Made by a program: the position numbers and the translations under genes. From assembly GCA_000648925.1 (NCBI GenBank), contig JFHF01000023.1:48185-112184 (forward strand): a DNA stretch of 64,000 nt, in the 5' to 3' direction. The notes beneath the pieces were generated by a model that did not search any database, was not told where the DNA came from, and worked only from the letters and a program-made list of their open reading frames with translations. This DNA comes from Caballeronia jiangsuensis (GTDB taxonomy: Bacteria > Pseudomonadota > Gammaproteobacteria > Burkholderiales > Burkholderiaceae). This document shows positions 25,478 to 32,887 of this stretch, one piece after another (the stretch's first letter is position 1; the number at the start of each line of letters is the position of its first letter).

Positions 25478-26814
25478 GCACCCACGGCGTCGAGAAACTG
25501 ATACCACGCGGCGACGAGCCTCACGCCCGGCGCGCGCAGCGCATGGAACGGCACGGGCCGCAAGCCGTCTTGCGCGAGCAGCGCCAATTCCGGCTTGTCG
25601 CCGAGCGCCAGCGCAGCCGCGTGCTGGCCGATGAGGCTCGCCATCGCGACGCCCGTACCGTTGTAACCGAGACAGAACGTGGTGGCGTCGTCGCTGCGGC
25701 CCACGTGCGGCAGCGCATTGAACGTCATGCCGACATAACCCGACCAGCGATATTCCACGGCCACGTCCTTCAGTTGCGGAAAGAGCGCGACCATCGCGCG
25801 TTGCAGCGCATCGAAGCCGGTCGGCTCGCCTTCCTTGCCGAACGCATCGCGGCCGCCGAAGAGCATGCGGCCATCGACCTTGCGGAACCACTTCATCATG
25901 CGGCGCGTTTCGGTATAGCTGCGGCGATTCACCATGAGTTGCGAATCGAGTTCGGGCGATAGCGGCGCCGTCGCGATCATCGCGCTTCTGAACGGCACGA
26001 GCTCGCGATGATACGAAGCGGTGGCATCGGTCAGATTCGAGTACGCGTTGGTCGCGACGATCACCTGCTTCGCGCGCACCGTTCCGCCGGGCGCCTTCAA
26101 CAGCACGCTGCCGTCCTGCGTGCGCGACATGTCGATGACAGGCGTCGCTTCGTAGATCGGCACGCCGCGCGCGGTCAGGGCCGCCGCGATGCCGCGCACG
26201 TATTCGAGCGGCAGGATCGTGCCCGCATCCGCGCTCAACACGCCGCCGACGAATGCCTTCGAGCCCGTTTCATGCGCCACTTGCGCGCGCGACAGCACGG
26301 TCATCGACGTATCGCCGAGCGTCGTGCGCACCCAGTCCGCTTCCGCGCGTATCGAGTCGAATGCGCGCTCCGTATGCGCGCATCTCAAGCTGCCGGTGTG
26401 TTCGAACTGCGCGCGAGTCAGCCTGAACTCGTCGATGAACGCCTCGACGGTGCGCACGCCTTCATGCGCGAGCCGATGCATGCGCTTAGCGACATCGATG
26501 CCATGTGCGCTCGCAATCGCCGGAAACGAGAGACGAAACTTCGACGACACCACGCCGCCATTGCGACCGCTTGCACCCCAGCCGACCGGATTCGCATCGA
26601 GCACCGCGCATTCGACGCCGCGCTTTTGCAGCGCATAGGCGGCGCTCAAGCCCGAATAGCCCGCACCGATGATCGCCACGTCCACGCCGATGTCGCGTGC
26701 GAGCGGCGCACCCGTGCTGACCGGCGCGTCCATCGTCTGGATGCGCGCGGCCATCGCCCGCCAGAGCGAGTCGGGTTGCGGGCGCGATGGTGTCGTCGGG
26801 GCGCGCATCGTCAC
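25474..26814 (-). CDS. PuuB/OrdL-like FAD-dependent amine oxidoreductase
   Basis: A 446-residue DAO-family flavoprotein. The Rossmann motif VDVAIIGAGYSGLSAAYALQKRG is at about residues 44-66. GWGASGRNGGVVSSKFRLSF is the PuuB-type FAD segment, and LPHVGRSDDATTFCLGYNGTGV the C-terminal FAD contact. PuuB relatives oxidise gamma-glutamyl-putrescine or similar secondary amines to aldehydes. The start is GTG at 26814, overlapping the HAD stop (GTGA); an ATG at 26808 is the alternative. Being embedded between the HAD and permease genes, it probably acts on the imported compound. Confidence 0.85.
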   Translation of the reverse strand: MTMRAPTTPSRPQPDSLWRAMAARIQTMDAPVSTGAPLARDIGVDVAIIGAGYSGLSAAYALQKRGVECAVLDANPVGWGASGRNGGVVSSKFRLSFPAIASAHGIDVAKRMHRLAHEGVRTVEAFIDEFRLTRAQFEHTGSLRCAHTERAFDSIRAEADWVRTTLGDTSMTVLSRAQVAHETGSKAFVGGVLSADAGTILPLEYVRGIAAALTARGVPIYEATPVIDMSRTQDGSVLLKAPGGTVRAKQVIVATNAYSNLTDATASYHRELVPFRSAMIATAPLSPELDSQLMVNRRSYTETRRMMKWFRKVDGRMLFGGRDAFGKEGEPTGFDALQRAMVALFPQLKDVAVEYRWSGYVGMTFNALPHVGRSDDATTFCLGYNGTGVAMASLIGQHAAALALGDKPELALLAQDGLRPVPFHALRAPGVRLVAAWYQFLDAVGA

Positions 26815-27524
26815 GCGGCGGCGCGCACTTCGTCATCGACGGCATCCGCGAGCGCGGCGAGCGTCGCGAACTTCCACGTCGGCGTCGTGACGTTCTCGGG
26901 CACCGGCGTCGCGCCGAAGCCCTTCATGCCCTGACGCCGCTCGATCCAGCACGTCGCATAACCGAGCTTCGTCGCGATGCCGATGTCGTGATACTGGCTC
27001 TGCGCCGTGTGCAGAATCTCCTCGAACTTGTAGCCGAACGCGGCCTGACGTCCGCGGTTATAAGCGAAGAATTGCGGATCGGGTTTCGCGACGCCGGTTT
27101 CATCGCAGCACACGGTATCGTCGAACGGATTGCCGAGCGTGTGCGAATACGCCGACAACGCGACGCGGTCCGCATTCGTCATCGCAACGAGTCGAAAGTG
27201 CTTGCGCAGCCGCTTCAACGCAGCGACGGAATCTTCGAATGCGGGCCATTCGAGCACGTCGCGCTGGAATGCAGCGGCGGATTGCGGATCGTCGGGCAGG
27301 CCGAGTTTCTTCGCGAGATGCAGATACACGTTCGCCATTTCATGGCTGGAGCGCCCCGGATGCTTCGCGCGCCCTTCCATGTACGGCTCGAAAATCTGAT
27401 CGTCGGTCAGGTCCTTCGCCTTCGGCCCGCCCAGGCGGCGCACGGAGTCGAGCACGCCCTTTTCGAAGTTGATCAGCGTGCCGACGACATCGAACGTCAG
27501 GACCTTGAAATCGGTGAGATTCAT
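26811..27524 (-). CDS. HAD hydrolase annotated-type 'haloacid dehalogenase type II', likely not a dehalogenase
   Basis: A 237-residue HAD protein. The nucleophile motif reads FDVVGTLI, so the second aspartate of phosphatase-type DxD is valine. Motif II is MTNAD and motif III is VAKPDPQFF. Motif IV is HTAQSQYHDI. In true L-2-haloacid dehalogenases the last motif reads SSNxWD; here its asparagine is absent. Activity is therefore uncertain. It is translated with the PuuB-like gene (4-bp overlap) and lies 33 bp before potA in transcription order. A similar HAD/flavoprotein pair exists at 38383-40354, which argues for a joint role in the same kind of pathway. Confidence 0.8.
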   Translation of the reverse strand: MNLTDFKVLTFDVVGTLINFEKGVLDSVRRLGGPKAKDLTDDQIFEPYMEGRAKHPGRSSHEMANVYLHLAKKLGLPDDPQSAAAFQRDVLEWPAFEDSVAALKRLRKHFRLVAMTNADRVALSAYSHTLGNPFDDTVCCDETGVAKPDPQFFAYNRGRQAAFGYKFEEILHTAQSQYHDIGIATKLGYATCWIERRQGMKGFGATPVPENVTTPTWKFATLAALADAVDDEVRAAA

Positions 27525-27557
27525 TGCTTCATCCTCTACGGGTTGCGGTGAAAAGAA

Positions 27558-28643
27558 TCAGGCCGACACGACGATCGTGTCTTGCGGATCGAGCGCGACG
27601 GTCATCGATGCACCCGGCGCGGGAATGCGTCTGCGCGCGTCGTGACCGCCGGGTTGACGCAGACTGATCGCGGTGCCGTCGGCGAGCGCGGCGAACACAC
27701 GCAGGCTCTCGCCTTGATAAAGCACTTCAGTCACGCGGCATGAAAGGCGGTTCGCGTTCGCATGACGGTTCTCGCCATCGATGACGAGCTTTTCCGTTTG
27801 CACCGCGAGCAGCAGCTTGTCACCGCTCGGCAACGGATGCGCGGTACGCAGCACCGTATCGCCGAGACGCACGGCATCGTGGCCGGCGCGCGTGACATCG
27901 AGCATCGTCGCTTCGCCGATGAAGCTTGCAACGAAGGCGTCGCACGGGCGATCGTAAAGACGCTCGGGGGTATCGATCTGCACGAGCCTGCCGTCCTTCA
28001 GCACGGCGACGCGATCGCTCATCGTGAGCGCCTCGCGCTGATCGTGCGTCACGTTGACGATGGTCGCGCCGAGCTGCCGATGCAGCCTGCGCAATTCGAT
28101 CTGCATGGTCTCGCGCAATTGCTTGTCGAGCGCGGACAAAGGCTCGTCCATCAGAATCAGTTGCGGCTGGAACACGATCGCGCGGGCCAGTGCGACGCGT
28201 TGCTTCTGTCCGCCCGAAAGCTGATGAATGCCGCGGCTTTCATAACCTTTGAGCTCGACCATCGCGAGCGCTTCGGCGACGCGCTTCGCCCATGTCGATT
28301 TCGGTTCGCGGCGCGCGCGCAACGAGAACGCGACGTTCTCGCCCACGCTCATATGCGGAAAGAGCGCGTAGTTCTGAAACACGATGCCGATATCGCGCTT
28401 GTGCGGCGGCGCGAATGTAATGTCTCGCTCGCCGACCCACACGCTGCCCGAAGTCGGCTGGACGAAGCCGCCGAGAATCCCGAGCAGCGTCGTCTTGCCC
28501 GAGCCCGAAGGTCCGAGCAATGAGACGAACTCGCCCGGCGCGATATCGAGCGATACGTCGTCGAGCGCGGTAACGCCGCTGTATCGCTTGGTCGCGGACC
28601 TGATCGACACTCCAGTTTTCGCGCGTGCATCCATGGCGTTCAT
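27558..28643 (-). CDS. PotA-type ABC transporter ATP-binding protein
   Basis: An approximately 361-residue ATPase. Walker A is LLGPSGSGKTT, the Q-loop NYALFPHMSVGENVAF, the signature LSGGQKQRVALARAI, Walker B LILMDEPLSALD, and the H-loop NVTHDQREALTMSD. A C-terminal TOBE domain follows (VTEVLYQGESLRVFAAL). Two starts are possible: ATG 28643 (MNAMDAR) or ATG 28634; neither has a strong Shine-Dalgarno. First gene of the minus operon, 22-31 bases after the inferred transcription start. It powers the PotB/PotC channel. Confidence 0.9.
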   Translation of the reverse strand: MNAMDARAKTGVSIRSATKRYSGVTALDDVSLDIAPGEFVSLLGPSGSGKTTLLGILGGFVQPTSGSVWVGERDITFAPPHKRDIGIVFQNYALFPHMSVGENVAFSLRARREPKSTWAKRVAEALAMVELKGYESRGIHQLSGGQKQRVALARAIVFQPQLILMDEPLSALDKQLRETMQIELRRLHRQLGATIVNVTHDQREALTMSDRVAVLKDGRLVQIDTPERLYDRPCDAFVASFIGEATMLDVTRAGHDAVRLGDTVLRTAHPLPSGDKLLLAVQTEKLVIDGENRHANANRLSCRVTEVLYQGESLRVFAALADGTAISLRQPGGHDARRRIPAPGASMTVALDPQDTIVVSA

Positions 28644-28671
28644 CTCGTCGGAAAGGAGAGCGGTTGAGAAA

Positions 28672-28738
28672 ATACTAAGTCGCGATGTTTTTGACGGCAA
28701 TTCCAAAATTGTTGGATCGGGCATAACATGAAGTCATG
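28672..28738 (-). promoter_or_regulatory. LysR box and promoter of the potA operon, overlapping the lysR start codon
   Basis: On the minus strand TTGCCG (28695-28700) and TAGTAT (28672-28677) are 17 bp apart, giving a start near 28665. The box read on the plus strand is CATAACATGAAGTCATG (28722-28738), exactly 21 bp upstream of the -35, so its centre (28730) is at -65. The linker carries TCCAACAATT as in the binding-protein promoter. The last three bases of the box are the lysR ATG, and TAACAT (28724-28729) is a plausible -10 for a leaderless lysR transcript. Confidence 0.62.
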
Positions 28739-29707
28739 CCAAACCTTCGCAAGAAACTGCCGAGCGCGAATGCGCTCTTCGTGTTTGAAGCGGCCGCGCG
28801 CTGCGGGAATTTCACGCGCGCCGCGCAAGAGCTTTATGTGAGCCAGCCCGCCGTCAGCCGCATGCTCGCGCGCATGGAAGACCATATCGGCGTGCGGCTT
28901 TTCGAACGCGTGCGCGGCGGTATCGAACTCACGGAAAGCGGGGAGATTCTCTATCGCAAGATTTCCGAAGGCTTCAGCGGCATCGAAAGCGCGATCCGCG
29001 AAATCGAGGCGCGCGCGACGGGCGTCGAAACGGTCACGTTGTCCGTGTCCACCGGCTTTACGACGCACTGGCTCATGCCGCGCATGAGCCGCCTGAATCA
29101 GGCGTTCCCTTCGATCGACATGCGCTTTCAATTGATATCGGGGCGCATCGGCGGGCCGCTCGTCGATGTCGATCTGGGTATGCGCTTTCTGCACGATGAA
29201 GAGATCGATGAAAACGCCGTGCTCGTGATGCCCGAAATGCTGCTGCCACTATGCAATCCGCGTTATCACGAACTCGCGCAGACCGAAGCGGCGCGCGTGC
29301 ATGGCGATACGGTCATCGTCATGGATGACGAGGAGCGCGGCTGGCACGAGCGTTTTCATGCGTTCGCTTCAAAGGAGCGTCACGCGGCGGGGATGCTGCG
29401 CTTCAACGATTACGCGATCGTCGTGCAGGCGGCGCTGCTCGGGCAAGGCATCGCGCTCGGCTGGCTCAACGTGACATCGCACTGGCTCGCGCAAGGCGCG
29501 CTCGTGCCGGCCGAAGAGGAACTGCTCGTCACGAGCCGCCGCTGCTGTCTGCTCACGCCGCCGAACCGGCCGATGCGGCCCATCGTCGCGAGCGTGCGCG
29601 AATGGATCATTCAGGAAGCGTTAAGCGACATGCGCACTGTCGAGAGCAAATACCCGCGACTGGGTTTGCGCGACGCGCTTCGTCAAACCGGCATCGAACT
29701 CGGCTGA
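28736..29707 (+). CDS. GcvA-like LysR family regulator
   Basis: A 323-residue LysR protein of the GcvA type. The helix-turn-helix begins LPSANALFVFEAAARCGNFTRAAQELYVSQPAVSRMLARMEDH. A co-inducer domain follows with FTTHWLMPRMSRLNQAFPSIDMRF, typical of GcvA-like members. No Shine-Dalgarno precedes the ATG, and the recognition box overlaps the start codon, so the mRNA may be leaderless. It is divergent from the potA operon, which it most likely controls together with the binding-protein gene at 19530. The 3' end overlaps the convergent AraC gene by 87 bp. Confidence 0.88.
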   Translation: MPNLRKKLPSANALFVFEAAARCGNFTRAAQELYVSQPAVSRMLARMEDHIGVRLFERVRGGIELTESGEILYRKISEGFSGIESAIREIEARATGVETVTLSVSTGFTTHWLMPRMSRLNQAFPSIDMRFQLISGRIGGPLVDVDLGMRFLHDEEIDENAVLVMPEMLLPLCNPRYHELAQTEAARVHGDTVIVMDDEERGWHERFHAFASKERHAAGMLRFNDYAIVVQAALLGQGIALGWLNVTSHWLAQGALVPAEEELLVTSRRCCLLTPPNRPMRPIVASVREWIIQEALSDMRTVESKYPRLGLRDALRQTGIELG

Positions 29708-30037
29708 GCGCGCCTTTTTTCGCGTGCGCTCGACGAACGCGCTCGGCGTCATGCCGCATAAGCGCTTGAAGTGCCGCGCGAGATGACTCTGATCGAAGAA
29801 GCCAACCTCAGTTGCGACGACCGAGCCCGGCACGCCCGCGAGCAACAAGGTCTGCGCGCGTTGCACACGCAACTCGCACAGGTACTTGTAGGGCGAAAGC
29901 CCGAATTGCTCGCGAAACACGGTCGCAAAGCGCGACACGCTCAGCGCCGAGAGATCCGCGAGTTGCGCAAGACTCACCGTCTTGTCGAAATTGGCTTCGA
30001 TATAAACGAGCGCGTCGATCAGATTGGCCTGGCTCAT
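29621..30037 (-). CDS. Short AraC-family regulator (DNA-binding domain only)
   Basis: A 138-residue protein consisting almost only of the double helix-turn-helix of AraC/XylS proteins: VSLAQLADLSALSVSRFATVFREQFGLSPYKYLCELRVQRAQTLL, then VPGSVVATEVGFFDQSHLARHFKRLCGMTPSAF. No effector domain is present, so it is like MarA/SoxS-size regulators in response to abundance rather than ligand. It is the last gene of the ten-gene operon, joined by ATGA to the HcnC-like gene. Its final 29 codons are antisense to the end of lysR. Confidence 0.82.
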   Translation of the reverse strand: MSQANLIDALVYIEANFDKTVSLAQLADLSALSVSRFATVFREQFGLSPYKYLCELRVQRAQTLLLAGVPGSVVATEVGFFDQSHLARHFKRLCGMTPSAFVERTRKKARSAEFDAGLTKRVAQTQSRVFALDSAHVA

Positions 30038-31203
30038 GGCGAAGTCTCGGAGGTGATCGATTCGGCGTGCGTCGACGAAGCGCGCTGAAATCGTCTGATG
30101 GAAAACGATGTGAGATCGATGGGCGTGCTGCCGCTATCGAGCACTTCGGCAAGCGTTTCGCCGACGCCCGGCCCGATCTGAAAGCCCGATCCGCTGAAGC
30201 CGAACGCATAGAAAAGGCCATCGGTTGTCGAGCTCGGCCCGATCACCGGCTCGGAATCCGGCAGATAGCTTTCCACGCCGCTCCACACGCGAATCACATG
30301 CAGCGCGCGCATCGCGGGGACCATGCGGCGAAACTGCGCCATCTGCGCGACGGTATTCGCGGGCAGGACCGATGCGCGTCGCGTGTCTGCATCTGCGGGA
30401 CCGGAAGGGCCGCCACCCAGCACGATATTGCCGCGCGGAATCTGCCGGAAATACACGCTCTCTTCCTTGATCGACGTGTACACGCCCATCGAAAACGGGA
30501 ACACATAGGGCACGGGTTCGGTCACGGCCATCTGCGGACCGCGCGCACTGAGCGGCACGGGTTCGCCGAATTGCGTCGATAGCGCATTGGCCCATGCGCC
30601 CGCGCAGATCAGCACCTGCTCCGCGCGATACACGTCGCCCGTTGCGGTCTCCACGCGAAAGCCGCCCGCTTCCTTTTCGACGCGCACCACTTCCGTGTTC
30701 TCGACGATATGCGCACCGAGCCGCGCCGCCGCGCGACCGAACGCGGGCGCGGCGAGTCGCGGGTTCGCGTGACCGTCGAGCGGCGAGATCGATGCGGCGA
30801 GCACATCGCGGCCTAGAAAAGGAAAACGCCTGAACATGGCCGCGCCTTCCACCACTTCGAGATCGAGGCCACAGGCGCGCGCATCGGCGGCATAGCGATG
30901 GAAGTATTCCGCGTCATGCGCGTGATAGCACACACGCGTATGACCCGATGGCAGGAACTCGACGTCCTCGCCGAGCAACTCGCGCGAACGCCGCCAGGTT
31001 TCGAGCGCGCGATTCGACATCGCAAGTTGTTCGAGCGCGCGGCCTTGTCGACGCACGCCGCCGAAATTCACGCCGCTCGCCTGCTGTCCTGTCAGACCAC
31101 GTTCGAGCAGAATCACCGAACGATTGCGTCGGCGTAAAAAGAAAGCGGTCGACGTACCGACGATGCCGCCGCCGATCACGATCACATCGGCGCGCGCGGT
31201 CAT
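30034..31203 (-). CDS. HcnC/OoxB-like FAD-dependent oxidase subunit
   Basis: A 389-residue DAO-family flavoprotein, paralogue of 1357-2496. Rossmann motif DVIVIGGGIVGTSTAFFLRRR at the N-terminus; ASGVNFGGVRRQGRALEQL is shared with the paralogue. C-terminal FAD contacts are VWSGVESYLPDSEPVIGPS and AFGFSGSGFQIG. In HcnABC-like dehydrogenases this subunit binds the amino substrate and hands electrons to the B and A subunits. The start at 31203 overlaps the HcnB-like stop (ATGA). Cyanogenesis itself is not implied; amine, opine or D-hydroxyproline oxidation are alternatives. Confidence 0.85.
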   Translation of the reverse strand: MTARADVIVIGGGIVGTSTAFFLRRRNRSVILLERGLTGQQASGVNFGGVRRQGRALEQLAMSNRALETWRRSRELLGEDVEFLPSGHTRVCYHAHDAEYFHRYAADARACGLDLEVVEGAAMFRRFPFLGRDVLAASISPLDGHANPRLAAPAFGRAAARLGAHIVENTEVVRVEKEAGGFRVETATGDVYRAEQVLICAGAWANALSTQFGEPVPLSARGPQMAVTEPVPYVFPFSMGVYTSIKEESVYFRQIPRGNIVLGGGPSGPADADTRRASVLPANTVAQMAQFRRMVPAMRALHVIRVWSGVESYLPDSEPVIGPSSTTDGLFYAFGFSGSGFQIGPGVGETLAEVLDSGSTPIDLTSFSIRRFQRASSTHAESITSETSP

Positions 31204-32588
31204 TCGCTCGTCTCCATGTCCTGATGCGGCGCAAGCGCCATCGGCAGCGGTTTGACGGGCGCCTGCCCGCGCAGTCGGCCGACCGCTTCGAGCGGCACGC
31301 GAGCCTCTGCCGCGATGACTTCCGCGCCCGCATGCGCGCAGAAGCGGCCCTGGCATCGGCCCATGCCGACGCGCGAGAAAGCCTTCGCGCGATTCGCTTC
31401 CTTCGCGCCCATGTCGTTCACGACGCGTCTGAGTTCGCCTGCGCTGATCGCTTCGCAGCGGCACACGATGGTCTCGTCCGGCAACGTGGCGGCGAATCGC
31501 GCGGGCCACGGAAACGCGGTACGCAAGCCAGTCGCGAAGCGCGTGAAGCTGCTCAGTTGCTTGCGCAACGTGTTCGCCTCATCTTCATTGGAGATCATGC
31601 CGATGTCTTTCAATGCCGCGAGCGCCGCGAGCCGCCCCGCGCGTTCGGCCGCATCCGCGCCGCGCACACGCGCGCCGTCGCCTGCGAGATAGACGCCATT
31701 TACATTGCTGCGGCCGTCTTCATCGGCGACAGGAAGCCACTGTTGCAACGCGTGATCGAAACGGAACTCGCAGCCCGCGAGATCGGCGAGTTGCGTTTCG
31801 GAGCGCAAGTGATAGCCGAGCGCGACCGCATCGCATTCGACTTCGAGCATCGCGCCATCGGCGAGTTTGACGCGCACGCCTTGAACGCCATGCTCCGGCG
31901 TGCCTCGAATCTCGACCGGCGTGATGCCGCGATGAACGCTCACGCGCGCATCCTTGAGAACCTTCATCAACGCGATGCCCTTCTTCAGCGTCGATGGAAT
32001 CGCGAGCAGTTGCGGCAATGCGCGCAAGCGTTGCGCGAACGTGGATGTATCGAGCACCGCGCTCACCGTCGCGCCCGCCTTCACGTATTGCGCGGCGACG
32101 AGATACAGCAGCGGGCCGGTGCCCATCATCACGACGCGCGAACCGATCGCGCAGCCCTGCGATTTCAACGCGACCTGCGCGCCGCCGAGGCTATACGTTC
32201 CCGCGTGATGCCAGCCGGGCACCGGCATCAGACGATCGGTCGCGCCGCTGCAAACGATGAGCGCGTCGAACCCAAGCTCGCGATGATGCGTGCCGCTCAC
32301 CATATGCACCGAATTCGGCGCAATGTTCCACACGAGCGTATCGGGCACATAGTCGATGTTCGGGCGCAATGCATCGAACGCCTCGTGCAATGCACGCGCG
32401 CGTTCTGCTTCGGTTCCGTACAAGGCGTCATACGTGCGCGTGAACCCCTCCGGCTGACGACGATAAATCTGCCCGCCATCGCGCCTGCCTTCATCGATCA
32501 CCACGGGACGCAAGCCCGCTTCGACCAGCGCCTCTGCCGCGCGCACACCCGCCGGCCCCGCGCCGATCACGATCACAGTCGCGGCCAT
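31200..32588 (-). CDS. HcnB/OoxA-like FAD/NAD(P) dehydrogenase subunit with BFD-like [2Fe-2S] domain
   Basis: A 462-residue protein, near the HcnB length. The N-terminal Rossmann motif is VIVIGAGPAGVRAAEAL, followed by GGQIYRRQPEGF. The second nucleotide-binding region is VVMMGTGPLLYLVAAQ. The C-terminal BFD domain has cluster cysteines CRCEAI and GRCQGRFC. It overlaps the upstream HcnA-like gene by 16 bp and the downstream HcnC-like gene by 4 bp, giving the A-B-C order of HcnABC. It relays electrons within the three-subunit dehydrogenase. The paralogue is cut by the left window edge. Confidence 0.87.
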   Translation of the reverse strand: MAATVIVIGAGPAGVRAAEALVEAGLRPVVIDEGRRDGGQIYRRQPEGFTRTYDALYGTEAERARALHEAFDALRPNIDYVPDTLVWNIAPNSVHMVSGTHHRELGFDALIVCSGATDRLMPVPGWHHAGTYSLGGAQVALKSQGCAIGSRVVMMGTGPLLYLVAAQYVKAGATVSAVLDTSTFAQRLRALPQLLAIPSTLKKGIALMKVLKDARVSVHRGITPVEIRGTPEHGVQGVRVKLADGAMLEVECDAVALGYHLRSETQLADLAGCEFRFDHALQQWLPVADEDGRSNVNGVYLAGDGARVRGADAAERAGRLAALAALKDIGMISNEDEANTLRKQLSSFTRFATGLRTAFPWPARFAATLPDETIVCRCEAISAGELRRVVNDMGAKEANRAKAFSRVGMGRCQGRFCAHAGAEVIAAEARVPLEAVGRLRGQAPVKPLPMALAPHQDMETSE

Positions 32589-32887
32589 ACGCCCTCTCCA
32601 GCTTGCGAAAGACGCGTGACGATCGACATGCCTTCGACCGCCGGCGTCGTGCACGCGCGCACACGTTCGCCGTCTTCAGTCCACACCCAGCAGTCCTGGC
32701 ATGCGCCCATCACGCAGAAGCCCGCACGGCGGCCATCGCCGAATTCGGAATCGCGCAAGTCCTGCTGCGAGGTGAGCAGCGCGACCATCAGCGTGTCGCC
32801 GGCGGCTGCGAGCGCGCGCCGGCCATCGATGACGATCTCGAACGTTCTGCGCTCTTTCTCCGCGACTCTCACGAAGCGTCCGCTCAT
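32573..32887 (-). CDS. HcnA-like [2Fe-2S] ferredoxin subunit
   Basis: A 104-residue protein. FEIVIDGRRALAAAGDTLMVALL is the plant-ferredoxin-like (Fer2_4) fold. The cluster cysteines are in GFCVMGACQDCWVW, followed by RVRACTTPAVEGM. The size equals HcnA of cyanide synthase. The ATG at 32887 overlaps the ABC ATPase stop (ATGA). It would pass electrons from the flavoprotein subunits towards the respiratory chain. Longer reading frames upstream are shadows of the ATPase gene. Confidence 0.87.
   Translation of the reverse strand: MSGRFVRVAEKERRTFEIVIDGRRALAAAGDTLMVALLTSQQDLRDSEFGDGRRAGFCVMGACQDCWVWTEDGERVRACTTPAVEGMSIVTRLSQAGEGVWPRL

Noticed and set aside
26811..27524. Functional L-2-haloacid dehalogenase
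   Set aside because: Key SSNxWD motif missing and no halogenated-compound genes nearby.
30034..32887. Hydrogen cyanide synthase hcnABC
   Set aside because: Subunit architecture fits, but the operon context is amine import and oxidation; related opine and D-hydroxyproline dehydrogenases share the architecture.
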